Assembly (NCBI RefSeq): GCF_016793825.1
Contig: NZ_JAEULM010000014.1
Coordinates: 1-64,000, forward strand
Direction: 5' to 3'
Length of the DNA: 64,000 nt
DNA from: Sphingopyxis sp.
Lineage (GTDB): Bacteria > Pseudomonadota > Alphaproteobacteria > Sphingomonadales > Sphingomonadaceae
The position numbers were made by a program, and so were the translations under genes. The notes under the pieces are model-generated. The model was not told where the DNA came from. It did no database searches and worked only from the letters and a program-made list of their open reading frames with translations. Below are positions 18,265 through 27,106 of this stretch, one piece after another (positions within the stretch are counted from its first letter, which is position 1; every line of letters begins with the position of its first letter).

Positions 18265-18942
18265 ATGATGAGATTTCTGCTTTCGGTCGGGATGGCCATG
18301 ACGCTTGTCGTGCCCGTATTGGCTGCCGCACAGGATCCCGCGGCGACTGCCGAAGTGCCCGTTAGCGCGCCGTCAGGCGTTGCTCCCGCGGCATCCCCGA
18401 CGACCGTTCCACCACCGCCGATCACCGTGCGTGCCAACGCCTATCGTATCAACGCGGGCGACGAGCTTGAAATTTATGTGTGGGGCGAGGAGCGGCTACA
18501 GCGAAAGGTAAAGGTTCTCCCCGACGGAACCATTGCCTTCCCGCTCGTCGGCAAGATTGTCGCACAGGGCTATATGCCGAGCGAAGTCGAAACCTTGATC
18601 ACGGCCGGGCTGCGGGACCAGTATCGCGGACAGGTGCCCCAGGTTACCGTATCGGTGGTGCAGCCCGCGGGCCTTCAGTTCTCCGTGATGGGGCGTGTTC
18701 GCTCGCCGGGAACCTTTACGCCGGGCCGCTATATTAATGTTCTTGAAGCACTTAGTATGGCAGGTGGTCCAAGTGAATTTGCCAATCTTGACAATGTGGT
18801 CATCATTCGCAAGGCGGGCGAGGACCTGCGGACGGTCCGCGTGCGCCTTGCTCCGCTGTTCAAGATGGGCGCCGATGCCAACGATATCGCGCGGGCAAAC
18901 ATCCTTAGGATTGAAACGGGTGATACCGTTATCGTTCCTTGA
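18265..18942 (+). CDS. Wza-like polysaccharide export protein
   Basis: Outer-membrane polysaccharide export protein, 225 aa, a short form. Signal peptide MMRFLLSVGMAMTLVVPVLAAAQ, a Pro-rich spacer, then a Poly_export domain (NAYRINAGDELEIYVWGEERLQRKVKVLPDGTIAFPLVGKI, residues 58-98) and one SLBB-like domain (VMGRVRSPGTFTPGRYINVLEALSMAGGPSEF). It has no lipobox Cys and lacks the C-terminal helix of E. coli Wza, as is common in alphaproteobacteria. First gene of the plus-strand run Wza-like, barrel, co-polymerase, kinase and GT2. Role: the channel for the EPS chain. Confidence 0.9.
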   Translation: MMRFLLSVGMAMTLVVPVLAAAQDPAATAEVPVSAPSGVAPAASPTTVPPPPITVRANAYRINAGDELEIYVWGEERLQRKVKVLPDGTIAFPLVGKIVAQGYMPSEVETLITAGLRDQYRGQVPQVTVSVVQPAGLQFSVMGRVRSPGTFTPGRYINVLEALSMAGGPSEFANLDNVVIIRKAGEDLRTVRVRLAPLFKMGADANDIARANILRIETGDTVIVP

Positions 18943-18958
18943 GGCGTTGGGGGGATTT

Positions 18959-20176
18959 ATGATGAGGAAGCTCGCATCCTCGATATTTTTGCTGGCTTGG
19001 TGCGGCATGCCCGTGGCGGCATTTGCACAGCAACCCGAGGTGACCGTCGATGTTTCGGTCGGGGGTTCGGTGTCGACGAACCCGTTTCTTTACGCGGATA
19101 AAGGGACGGCGGCGGCGGGCAATGTTGGCGTGCGCCCGTTGATCCTCTGGCAAGATGAGGTCGGTCAGACCGCGATCGAGGGCGATTTGCGGCTTGCGCA
19201 ATACACCAATCGCTACGGGACGGACTTGTCCGGCCGCATCGGTGTATCGAGTAATCGCCGGCTTGATGAAAAAACGACCCTCAGCCTCTCGTCTTCGTAT
19301 CAGTCGCTGCGTTCGGCGATCCAGAACAACTTCCTCCTGGCGGGGCAAGACCCTCTTAACCCCAGTAATGATCCGATTCCTGTCATCCCGCCCGTCGATA
19401 CGACGATTGCAGGTATCCGCAGTCGGACACAGGCTGCCAGCGGATCGGTCGGGGTTGCGCACGTCATCGACGAGGTCAGCTCGATCAATGCCGGCGTTTC
19501 ACTCGGAGCATCTTTCGTCAACGACGACATTGGCTTCGATTATCGCAATCTTTCGGGCCATATTGGCTATGAGCGGAGATTTTCCGAGCGGTTTGCACTT
19601 ACCGCGACGGTCCAAGGCGGCACCGTCAATTATCTTGGTCGCGGTACCGGGGACAGCAGGATATTTACCCCTCAGCTCGGAATCCGGCAACAATTGACCT
19701 CTCGGTTGATCTTCGTGGCGGGCGCGGGCGTCTCTTATGTCCTCACCGATGTCGGCACAGGAAAGGATGCCAAGCGCACGTCATTTTCCGGAAATGTCGG
19801 ACTTTGCGATCGGGGACAGGATCAGACTTTTTGCCTGTCAGCGAGCCGTAGCGCGCAGCCGACGGCGCTCGGCGGGGTTTCGTCCGTGACGGCGGTTGCT
19901 GCAAACTTTGACGTCGTTCTGTCCCAGAAAGACCGTGTCTCGTTCGCGGCGCGCTATGGCCGCACCGATCAAAATGGCAACAGTGGCCTTCCGACGCAGT
20001 TCCGGGCAACCGACATCATCGGCGTCAGCGGGACATACAGCCGTCGGCTTAACGATCGCATGACCTTCACAGTAACGCCGAGCTACTCCAAGATTTATGG
20101 CGATACGCAAGGGCGCCGGGGCTCCAATGCTTCACTGATGGTTGGTGTAACGGTGCGCTTCGGAAAGCTTGGTTGA
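18959..20176 (+). CDS. EPS-locus outer-membrane beta-barrel protein
   Basis: Exported 405-aa protein with signal peptide MMRKLASSIFLLAWCGMPVAAFAQ and many alternating amphipathic strands (such as RLAQYTNRYGTDLSGRIGVSSNR, NAGVSLGASFVND, RISFAARYGR-like stretches) ending with a terminal aromatic strand VGVTVRFGKLG. It resembles outer-membrane barrels that accompany Wza and Wzc genes (EpsL-type). GGGGGGA lies eight bases before the ATG. The gene starts 16 bases after the Wza-like stop and its TGA overlaps the ATG of the co-polymerase. Probably part of the export route or its anchoring; exact role not known. Confidence 0.8.
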   Translation: MMRKLASSIFLLAWCGMPVAAFAQQPEVTVDVSVGGSVSTNPFLYADKGTAAAGNVGVRPLILWQDEVGQTAIEGDLRLAQYTNRYGTDLSGRIGVSSNRRLDEKTTLSLSSSYQSLRSAIQNNFLLAGQDPLNPSNDPIPVIPPVDTTIAGIRSRTQAASGSVGVAHVIDEVSSINAGVSLGASFVNDDIGFDYRNLSGHIGYERRFSERFALTATVQGGTVNYLGRGTGDSRIFTPQLGIRQQLTSRLIFVAGAGVSYVLTDVGTGKDAKRTSFSGNVGLCDRGQDQTFCLSASRSAQPTALGGVSSVTAVAANFDVVLSQKDRVSFAARYGRTDQNGNSGLPTQFRATDIIGVSGTYSRRLNDRMTFTVTPSYSKIYGDTQGRRGSNASLMVGVTVRFGKLG

Positions 20177-21615
20177 TGGACCACATGATCGACACGGTAG
20201 AGGAAGGCGGTAGCGGAGGAGGCTTCCTGAGCCAGATTCCCGTCATTCTGTGGCAGCGAAAATGGTGGGTCATTGCCCCCACCGTTGTTGGCACTATCGC
20301 AGCACTCGCGGCGATCTTCCTGATCCCGCCAACCTATCGTTCGAATGCGATCATGCTCGTCGAATCGCCTCAGCTTCCGCAGGAAGTCATCGGCATCGAT
20401 ACGAGCAACGACGTGATCGACCGACGGATCGCGGCGATTCAGCAGCAGGTCACCGCGCGTCCCGACCTCATCGAGTTGATCGAACGTCACGGTCTTTATG
20501 CCAGTGAACGCAAGCGCAAGCCGCTTTCTGAAATCATCGAAAAGATGCGCTCATCGATAAAGCTGACCCCTACTCAGGGGAGCGCGCAGCCAAATCGACC
20601 TGACCAACGCACGATCGCGTTCGAACTGGCGTTTGAATATTCGCAGCCGGCCCAGACGCAGGCCGTCGCGCAAGACCTGATGGACCGCATCCTTCAACTC
20701 GACGCACGCGGCAATTCGGAACAGGCCACGAATACGGTGCAGTTCCTCACCGATCAGGCGACCGGGCTGGAGACGCAGATCGGCAGTCTGCAGGCGCAGA
20801 TCGCAACGGTGACGGCGCAGAACGGCGGCGTGCTGACGAGCGGCGGCATGATGATCGGCAGCGGCACCGGTGGCTACGACGTTCAGATTGCCGCGCTGCA
20901 ACGCGATAATCAGACGCTGCTTCTTCAACGCAACAACGCGCAGACAAGCGACGAACGCGACCCGGTGGTCGTCGGTGCAGAGCAGCGGCTCGCTTCCGTG
21001 CGCGCGGTCTACGCGGAAACGCATCCGGACGTCATCATCGCGAAGCAGGCGCTCGCGGAAGCAAAGCGTCTCGCCAAGGACAACACGCAGAAGCTGCCAT
21101 TGCAGTCGATCGACGAACAGATCGCGTTCAACAATTCCCAGATTGCCGGACTTCGTGCCGCGAAGGCGCAGGAAACTGCACAGGTGAGTTCGCGTCTGGC
21201 GGCGCAGGCCCGCGCGCCGCTGGTGCAGCAACAGCTTGGCGAGCTGCAACAGCGGCTCACGGCGCTCAATTCCCAATATGAGCAGGTGCAAAAGCAGCTC
21301 ATGTCGGCTCGCTCGGGCGTGCGCGCCGAAGACGAACAGTTGAGCGAACGGCTTTCGGTGGTCGAACCTCCTGTCATTCCCGATACGCCGAGCTGGCCAA
21401 ACCGGCTCCTGCTTGCGGCCCTCGGTTTGGGAGGAGGCCTTGGCCTCGGCTTCGTTCTTGCCTTTGCGATCGAGATTTTTCTCAGACCGATACGCGATCC
21501 TTCGGCGCTGAAATCGATCCTTGGGGCGTCGCCGCTCGGCGTGATTCCCGTCATCGAACTGACTCGTGTTCCGGTCCAGGGATGGCGTCGCTTTCTTCCG
21601 TCCCGACGATCCTGA
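20176..21615 (+). CDS. Polysaccharide co-polymerase (Wzz/GumC-like)
   Basis: Inner-membrane protein controlling EPS chain length. A Wzz domain opens at residue 16 (FLSQIPVILWQRKWWVIAPTVVGTIAALAAIFLIPPTYRSNAIMLV), a long coiled-coil periplasmic region spans about 150-390, and a GNVR-like segment is followed by the Pro-rich membrane entry PPVIPDTPSWPNRLLLAALGLGGG and a cytosolic tail. There is no kinase domain here; that is encoded by the next gene. I use the ATG at 20176, which overlaps the previous stop (TGATG) with GGAAAG upstream; an adjacent TTG at 20173 is the alternative. 479 aa. Confidence 0.9.
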   Translation: MDHMIDTVEEGGSGGGFLSQIPVILWQRKWWVIAPTVVGTIAALAAIFLIPPTYRSNAIMLVESPQLPQEVIGIDTSNDVIDRRIAAIQQQVTARPDLIELIERHGLYASERKRKPLSEIIEKMRSSIKLTPTQGSAQPNRPDQRTIAFELAFEYSQPAQTQAVAQDLMDRILQLDARGNSEQATNTVQFLTDQATGLETQIGSLQAQIATVTAQNGGVLTSGGMMIGSGTGGYDVQIAALQRDNQTLLLQRNNAQTSDERDPVVVGAEQRLASVRAVYAETHPDVIIAKQALAEAKRLAKDNTQKLPLQSIDEQIAFNNSQIAGLRAAKAQETAQVSSRLAAQARAPLVQQQLGELQQRLTALNSQYEQVQKQLMSARSGVRAEDEQLSERLSVVEPPVIPDTPSWPNRLLLAALGLGGGLGLGFVLAFAIEIFLRPIRDPSALKSILGASPLGVIPVIELTRVPVQGWRRFLPSRRS

Positions 21616-21639
21616 CACGCGATATTCTGAGGTATGATC

Positions 21640-22452
21640 ATGGCTGACGCCGACCCGACCGCCCTTGGCACGCGCGACATGCTTCGGCTGGAAGACCTGC
21701 CCGTCTTCACGCCCGAAAAGTCTGCGATCAACACGCACAAGCTTGTCGGGTTCGACAGCCGCGATATTCGCGCGCGCCCCTTCAACCTTTTGCGGACCAG
21801 CCTTTCGAAGAAGGTGAAAGAGAGCGGCCTGCGCCTCGTCGGCGTGACGTCGGCAACGCCGGCGGCGGGCAAATCCTATTTGTCGCTCAATCTTGCCAGT
21901 TCACTGGCGCGTGTCACCGATCAACCGGTGTTTCTTGTCGATCTCGATATCAGGCGAGCGTCGCTTGCCGAGGAGATCGGGCTGATCACCGAGCATGGCA
22001 TCGAAAGCTTTCTGGAAGGCGAAGTGTCCGACCTGAGGCGCGTCGGTTATCGCATTGAAGGCACCGAACTTGGTTTGTTTCCTTCCGTGCGGCGCAAGCG
22101 CAATACGGCAGAGTTGCTCGCGAGCGAGCGTTTCGCCGAGATGGTGGAGATTTTTCGCAGCAAGAGTGAGGCTGCGATCATATTGTTCGACCTGCCGCCA
22201 GCATTCGCGAACGACGACGCGATGATCAGCCTCGAACATCTCGACGGCTATCTGCTGGTCGTCGATAGTGGCAAGACGACCCGCAAGCACGTGCAGGATG
22301 TGCTCGCCATGCTTCATCCGACGCCCTGTATCGGATCGATCCTCAATCGCTACAATGGCGGTTTTACCGACAGCTACGGCTATGGCTACGGCAGCGCGCA
22401 CTACGGAAAATATTACGAGCAGGTTGACGATGCCTCGGGACATTCAGATTAA
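21640..22452 (+). CDS. CpsD/BY-kinase-type tyrosine kinase
   Basis: P-loop protein of the bacterial tyrosine kinase (BY-kinase) group, partner of the co-polymerase. Walker A is SATPAAGKSYLSLNLASSLA (with PAAGKS in place of the usual GEGKS/T), Walker A' is VFLVDLDIRRASL and Walker B is AAIILFDLPPAF. The C-terminus has a tyrosine cluster (DSYGYGYGSAHYGKYYEQ), the autophosphorylation tail. The start at 21640 has TGAGG seven bases upstream; an ATG at 21634 abuts that site and is less likely. It lies 24 bases after the co-polymerase. Phosphorylation cycling of this pair normally controls EPS polymerisation and export. Confidence 0.88.
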   Translation: MADADPTALGTRDMLRLEDLPVFTPEKSAINTHKLVGFDSRDIRARPFNLLRTSLSKKVKESGLRLVGVTSATPAAGKSYLSLNLASSLARVTDQPVFLVDLDIRRASLAEEIGLITEHGIESFLEGEVSDLRRVGYRIEGTELGLFPSVRRKRNTAELLASERFAEMVEIFRSKSEAAIILFDLPPAFANDDAMISLEHLDGYLLVVDSGKTTRKHVQDVLAMLHPTPCIGSILNRYNGGFTDSYGYGYGSAHYGKYYEQVDDASGHSD

Positions 22453-22509
22453 GTCTGAAGTGGCGCGCGCGGCAAATGAGGCCGAACTCGGCAGCGCTGC
22501 AGAGCGAAC

Positions 22510-23556
22510 ATGATGCCCGGCGATGAGATGATCGCACCGCGCATCGCTATTTGCGTCATTGCGCGAAATGAAGCGTCGACGATCGGAGCGCTGGTCGCAC
22601 AACTTGCCACGCAGACCCTGCTCATCGATCATGAGAACGTCGACCTGTTTGTCGTGAGCAATGGATCGAACGACGGCACTGCCGAAAAGGCCCGGGCGGC
22701 AATCGACGCGGAATTGGGTGCGACGCGGGTTCGCAGTATTGTGCATGATACGACGGAAGGCGGCAAGGCGCGGTCATGGAATCTTGCCGTCCACGACCTC
22801 ATCGATCCAGCAAGCGACATCGTCATCTTTCTGGACGCCGATATTGAACTCGCGCATGAGCGAGTGCTGAGCGGACTCGTCGAACGTCTCGTCAGTCGGC
22901 AGGATCTTCGCGCAGTCTCGGGCTTCCCCGTCAAGGACATCGCGCGCAAGGATCGCAAGACGTTCATCGACCGTTTCTCGCTGAAGATTTCCAGCGATTC
23001 GCCGGCGCCGCACGCGATCAATGGATCGCTTTACGCCGTGTGGATGCGAGAGCTTCTGAAAATATGGCTGCCCGTGCCGACCCCGGGCGAAGATGGCGTT
23101 CTTTCCGCCATGCTTCACACGAACGGCTTCACCGAGCCTGCGTGCCTGCAGAGAATCGAGCGCATGCCGGCGCCGACACATTATTTCGAGGCGCATGATG
23201 TCGCGGGCTTCTTCAAGCACGAGTGCCGCATGACACTCGGTACAACGATCAACGGATGGATATTCGAACATCTTTGGGCGGGTCGACATGAACATCACGT
23301 CGGCACGCTGATTCGTGACTGGAACGCCCACGATCCGCAGTGGATCGACCGGCTTGTCGCTGCCAGAGTGGGAAACAGGATTTGGGCGCTGCCGCCTCGG
23401 ATGCTGAGCTGGCGACTTCACAATCTAAGGGGAGTCGGTTTGCGCCGGGCGCTTGTGCGGGCGCCGTTCTCACTTGGTGCCACGATCCTGAACCTCTGGC
23501 CCAGCATCGAGGCCAATCGGATGCTCAAGCGAAAGGGAGCCGCGCGCTATTGGTAA
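22510..23556 (+). CDS. GT2 family glycosyltransferase
   Basis: Glycosyltransferase of 348 aa with a GT-A core: RIAICVIARNEASTIGALVAQL, LFVVSNGSNDGTAEKARAAI, GGKARSWNLAVHDL and VIFLDADIELAHE with its DxD. The C-terminal half carries HEC and HLWAGRHEHHVG motifs and weakly hydrophobic helices but no clear transmembrane segment. It begins 57 bases after the kinase gene on the same strand and is the last gene of that run. Donor and acceptor are unknown; EPS repeat assembly is inferred from location. Confidence 0.84.
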   Translation: MMPGDEMIAPRIAICVIARNEASTIGALVAQLATQTLLIDHENVDLFVVSNGSNDGTAEKARAAIDAELGATRVRSIVHDTTEGGKARSWNLAVHDLIDPASDIVIFLDADIELAHERVLSGLVERLVSRQDLRAVSGFPVKDIARKDRKTFIDRFSLKISSDSPAPHAINGSLYAVWMRELLKIWLPVPTPGEDGVLSAMLHTNGFTEPACLQRIERMPAPTHYFEAHDVAGFFKHECRMTLGTTINGWIFEHLWAGRHEHHVGTLIRDWNAHDPQWIDRLVAARVGNRIWALPPRMLSWRLHNLRGVGLRRALVRAPFSLGATILNLWPSIEANRMLKRKGAARYW

Positions 23557-23581
23557 AGTGAAGCAGGCGCGCGACGGTGTT

Positions 23582-24763
23582 TCAAACGCCGGTCGAAAAG
23601 AGATTCGCCATGCGGGCAGCGGATACTTCCACGCGAAACTCTTCCACGACCCGTCTTCGTCCTTCGACACCCATTTTGTCCCAGATGGACCTGTCGGCGA
23701 TGGCGTCGCGAAGCCGGGTCTGAAGCTCCTTCCAGTCCGATGGTGCAAACAGCCATCCATTCTGCCGCGCTTCCACCAGTTCGGGAATGCCTGCAACCCG
23801 GCTCGCGATGACCGGGAGGCCGAGCGCAAGCGCCTCTATCAGGACGACAGGTAGCCCCTCCATGAGGCTCGGCAGAACCAGCATGTCCGCATTCACGATT
23901 TCGGCCAGCGTTTCCGCTTCGGTCAGGGCGCCAGTGAAATGGACGCGATTCCCAAGGTTCAGCGCCGCCGCGTCGGCGTGCACGACTTGCGCCGAGGGCC
24001 CGTCCCCCACGATCGTCAGCGAGAAATCAACGCCTTCCTCGACAAGCCGGGCGAGAGCGGCGAGGAGGCCGGAGTATCCCTTTTCGGGTGACAGGCGACC
24101 CACGCAAACCAGCCGCGGCGGATCGTCGCTCGATCTTCCGGCTTTTGCTGCGCGATCCGGCAGCGCCGCCAGGTCGATGCCGCAGCGGACGATATGCATC
24201 TTGGGCCATTGTGCGGGTTCGACAAGGCGCATGGCCTGCGCGCGCATGAAATAGGATGCGCATGCGATAAAGACCGCGCGCTCGATCTTCCCGGCGAGGA
24301 GCGCGCCGGCCGGGTGATCGGTTTCCGAAATGCCATGCAGCGTCAGACTCCATGGGACCCCGGCAAGATGCGCGGCAAGCATCCCGACGGTCGCACCGCT
24401 GTTCGCGAAATGACTGTGCAGGTGGCATACGCCTCGCCCGCGTATCCGGCGCGCGAGAAGCACGGCTTCCAGAAAGTGGAACTGCGACCAAAGCAGTGCG
24501 CGCGCGCCGCCAACCCGATGACGAAGGGACAAGACCCAGCTTGCGGCCAGTTTGCGCGGCCTGGTGAACAGCGCCCACAGCAAGGCCAGAGCGTAATCGA
24601 GAAGAGGGCGGCCGAGGAGGCTCTCGGTACCCTCGCGGTCCGAGCATGGCTGGACACTGAAGGTCAGGATGTTGTGTCCGGTTGCGCGCAAGGCCGCGAC
24701 CTCGCGCCGAACAAAGGTGTGCGACGCAGCGCCGTAATCGCTGACCAGATAGGCGATGCTCAT
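23582..24763 (-). CDS. GT4 glycosyltransferase (colanic-acid type)
   Basis: GT-B enzyme of 393 aa. MSIAYLVSDYGAASHTFVRREVAALRATGHNI is the typical start of WcaL/AmsK-like transferases. HLHSHFANSGATVGMLAA and LTLHGISETDHP lie in the acceptor lobe, LVCVGRLSPEKGYSGLLAALA opens the donor lobe, and VLPSLMEGLPVVLIEALALGLPVI holds the E-x7-E site. The start overlaps the stop of the upstream GT2 gene by 4 bases. It is the last gene in the minus-strand run of O-antigen ligase/polymerase, flippase, GT2 and GT4. Cytosolic; likely adds one sugar of the EPS repeat. Confidence 0.88.
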   Translation of the reverse strand: MSIAYLVSDYGAASHTFVRREVAALRATGHNILTFSVQPCSDREGTESLLGRPLLDYALALLWALFTRPRKLAASWVLSLRHRVGGARALLWSQFHFLEAVLLARRIRGRGVCHLHSHFANSGATVGMLAAHLAGVPWSLTLHGISETDHPAGALLAGKIERAVFIACASYFMRAQAMRLVEPAQWPKMHIVRCGIDLAALPDRAAKAGRSSDDPPRLVCVGRLSPEKGYSGLLAALARLVEEGVDFSLTIVGDGPSAQVVHADAAALNLGNRVHFTGALTEAETLAEIVNADMLVLPSLMEGLPVVLIEALALGLPVIASRVAGIPELVEARQNGWLFAPSDWKELQTRLRDAIADRSIWDKMGVEGRRRVVEEFRVEVSAARMANLFSTGV

Positions 24764-25731
24764 TTGTAGAATATAGCGCCCTGCGTACGCCGTGCCATCA
24801 TCGCGAACAGGAACCGCATGATGCCGAGCATCTCGGCGAATTTACCGACCATCAGATGCCAGGCCCTCGCGGCGCCATCGCGGCGCGCGAGGCGCAAGAT
24901 CTGCGTGCTCCACAGCGCGGGGGCCGCGAGAAGCGCAAGCGGGCCGAAAATGAAGGCGAGAGCTATGGCAAGGCTGACAATCCCCACAGTCCAGAAGAGC
25001 GAGCTCATCACTTGCCGCCCATAGAGGCGATCGCCCGTTCGTTTCGTCTTCCACCACACCTGCGCATAGCCGAAACCGCTACGGACCGCTCGCATCCACC
25101 ATTGGCTGAAGTGATGCATATCGGCGTCGTGGATCGTCATCGGGGCGTCGAGACGCCAGATCCGCCAGCCTTTCCCACGCATGCGCTGACAAAGTTCAGG
25201 CTCCTCACCGGCAATGATCGCCGGGTCGTAACCTTTCGCATCGACGAAAGCCTTGACCCGCATCATCGCATCGCCGCCGCACGCGCCTGCTTCTCCAGTC
25301 GGCGTATTCCATTCCGCATCGGCCATGGCGTTATAGAAGCTTGCACCCGGAAAGCGCTCGCGGCGGCGACCACAGGTCGCAGCGAATTCGGGTTCGCGGT
25401 CGAGAAAGAGCGTGGCAGCGTCGAGCCAACCTTCTTCCAATTCGCAATCGCCGTCGACGAATTGCACATACTCGATGTCGGGATAGGAGGCGAGGAGCTT
25501 GTCGAAGCCCTCATTGCGGGCGCGCGCGGCCGAAAAGGGCAATCGCATGTCGAGCGCGACGACAAGCGCACCATGTTCACGGGCAAAGTTCACGCTGTCG
25601 TCGGTTGACGCGCTGTCCACATAGACGACCGGAAGACCGTCCGGGATCGAACGAAAACAGCGCTTCAGCCGCTCGCCCTCGTTTCGCCCGATGGCGACCA
25701 GGCCCAATCGGCCCGTCCCTTCGTCAGCCAT
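24760..25731 (-). CDS. GT2 family glycosyltransferase
   Basis: GT-A enzyme of 323 aa: GLVAIGRNEGERLKRCFRSI, VVYVDSASTDDSVNFA, PFSAARARNEGFDKL and VQFVDGDCELEEGWL with a DxD at VDGDC. EEPELCQRMRGKGWRIWRL is the general-base region, and two or three hydrophobic helices follow after residue 235. It overlaps the flippase gene upstream by 8 bases and the GT4 gene downstream by 4. An EPS chain-building transferase by context; sugar unknown. Confidence 0.86.
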   Translation of the reverse strand: MADEGTGRLGLVAIGRNEGERLKRCFRSIPDGLPVVYVDSASTDDSVNFAREHGALVVALDMRLPFSAARARNEGFDKLLASYPDIEYVQFVDGDCELEEGWLDAATLFLDREPEFAATCGRRRERFPGASFYNAMADAEWNTPTGEAGACGGDAMMRVKAFVDAKGYDPAIIAGEEPELCQRMRGKGWRIWRLDAPMTIHDADMHHFSQWWMRAVRSGFGYAQVWWKTKRTGDRLYGRQVMSSLFWTVGIVSLAIALAFIFGPLALLAAPALWSTQILRLARRDGAARAWHLMVGKFAEMLGIMRFLFAMMARRTQGAIFYK

Positions 25732-27106
25732 GGACTTGTGCCCCCTCTCGAATCCAGTCGCCGACGCCGCCGGTCAGGCCAACGAAACTGCTCGCCTCTC
25801 GAAAGAGCAGGATCAGCGCAAAGAAGGCAATCGTCAAAATCACGTCCTGACGCACGAAGCTCAACCCGGCCCGCCGCTTCCGCCAGGTGAGGGCAGCATA
25901 GCGTATGGCTTCGGCCGCAACGAACGCTCCCATTGCTGCGTTCAGGCCATAGCGGGGTAGCAGGATTGGAAGCGTGCAGGCGATCGCGGCAAATTTGACG
26001 CCATTACCGAGGGCGACACCAGAGGGTTTGCCGAGCCCCATCATCATGGCCTCGGCCATCGACGCGAGAATGGAGAACCAGGTCCCGGTGAGGAGGACCG
26101 TGAGGAAGAAACCGGCGTCATGGTATCGGGCGTCGTAGACGAGATAGATAAATCGATCGGCAAGCACCACGCCGACCGCGAGGCCGATCGCGACCACGCC
26201 TAGCAGTGCGAAACGCATTGGTCCGATCGCCGCGCCAAGCTCGGCGCCGCGCAGCCCTGTTGCGGAAATCTTGGGGAAGATCAGAAAGCTGCCCACGCGT
26301 TGGAAGAGTTCTGTGACCGCATCGGCAAAGGTTCGCGCAATTCCGTAAACGCCCAGCAGCGCCAATGGGATCATGTCCGCGAAGTATAATCTGTCGAAGT
26401 TCATCGCGAGAAAATAGACCAGCGAAGACAGGAATATCCATTTGCCGAAGTGGACGATCGCATGGACTGCCTCTTTCTCCCAGCGCAGGCGGTGCATTCG
26501 CCAGTCGATCAGAAAGAAGCTCGCGATGGCGGGAACCGCGACGCCGATCAGCAAGGCCCAGATCAGGGCCCATATCGTCGGCATGAGAAAAGCGAGGAGG
26601 AGCTGAACGCTGGCCCCGAATATCGCCGAGGCGAGGTCGAACAGCGCGAGCTTTCGGATCTCCAGGCGCTTCTGAAGGAGGAAGCGCGACGGAGAGGTCA
26701 GCCCCGTGAGGATGAAAATTGGCGCCGCCGCGGGAAGCAACAGCAGCAGGTCCGGTTTTTCATAGGCGTGCGCGATGGGAATCGTAAGTGCGAGCGCCAC
26801 AGCAAATAGAAGCAGCCCACGCACGATCTGGACTGTCCAGGCGGTGTTGAAGAAGACCGGGTCTTCGCCGCGCGGGTTGTTGACGATGCTTTGCCCGACA
26901 CCGACATCGGTCAGCAGTTCTCCGCCGGTCCGCAGCGCGTTGATCAACAGCATCGTGCCGAGCAGGGCGGGCGCGAGAAGCCAGGCGAGCAGAATGTTCG
27001 ACAGGAGGCGGACGATTTGTTGGGCAACGTAAGTGGCGGTGATCCACCCCATCGAACCGAAATGCCCCAGCCAGGAATGCGGTAGCGACAAACGAAGGCG
27101 TTTCAT
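25724..27106 (-). CDS. Wzx-like oligosaccharide flippase
   Basis: Polysaccharide transporter (MATE-like MOP superfamily) of 460 aa with about twelve to fourteen helices. The N-terminal region ATYVAQQIVRLLSNILLAWLLAPALLGTMLLINAL and the segment DVGVGQSIVNN match the family's first helices and conserved loop. It should flip the finished undecaprenyl-diphosphate-linked repeat across the inner membrane. Gene overlaps: 4 bases with the O-antigen ligase/polymerase gene upstream and 8 bases with the GT2 gene downstream, so the operon is tightly packed. Confidence 0.88.
   Translation of the reverse strand: MKRLRLSLPHSWLGHFGSMGWITATYVAQQIVRLLSNILLAWLLAPALLGTMLLINALRTGGELLTDVGVGQSIVNNPRGEDPVFFNTAWTVQIVRGLLLFAVALALTIPIAHAYEKPDLLLLLPAAAPIFILTGLTSPSRFLLQKRLEIRKLALFDLASAIFGASVQLLLAFLMPTIWALIWALLIGVAVPAIASFFLIDWRMHRLRWEKEAVHAIVHFGKWIFLSSLVYFLAMNFDRLYFADMIPLALLGVYGIARTFADAVTELFQRVGSFLIFPKISATGLRGAELGAAIGPMRFALLGVVAIGLAVGVVLADRFIYLVYDARYHDAGFFLTVLLTGTWFSILASMAEAMMMGLGKPSGVALGNGVKFAAIACTLPILLPRYGLNAAMGAFVAAEAIRYAALTWRKRRAGLSFVRQDVILTIAFFALILLFREASSFVGLTGGVGDWIREGAQVHG

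Noticed and set aside
22429-22513. 27-codon frame bridging the kinase and the next GT2 gene
   Set aside because: It overlaps the real kinase end and lacks its own ribosome binding site; an ordinary by-product of a short gap.
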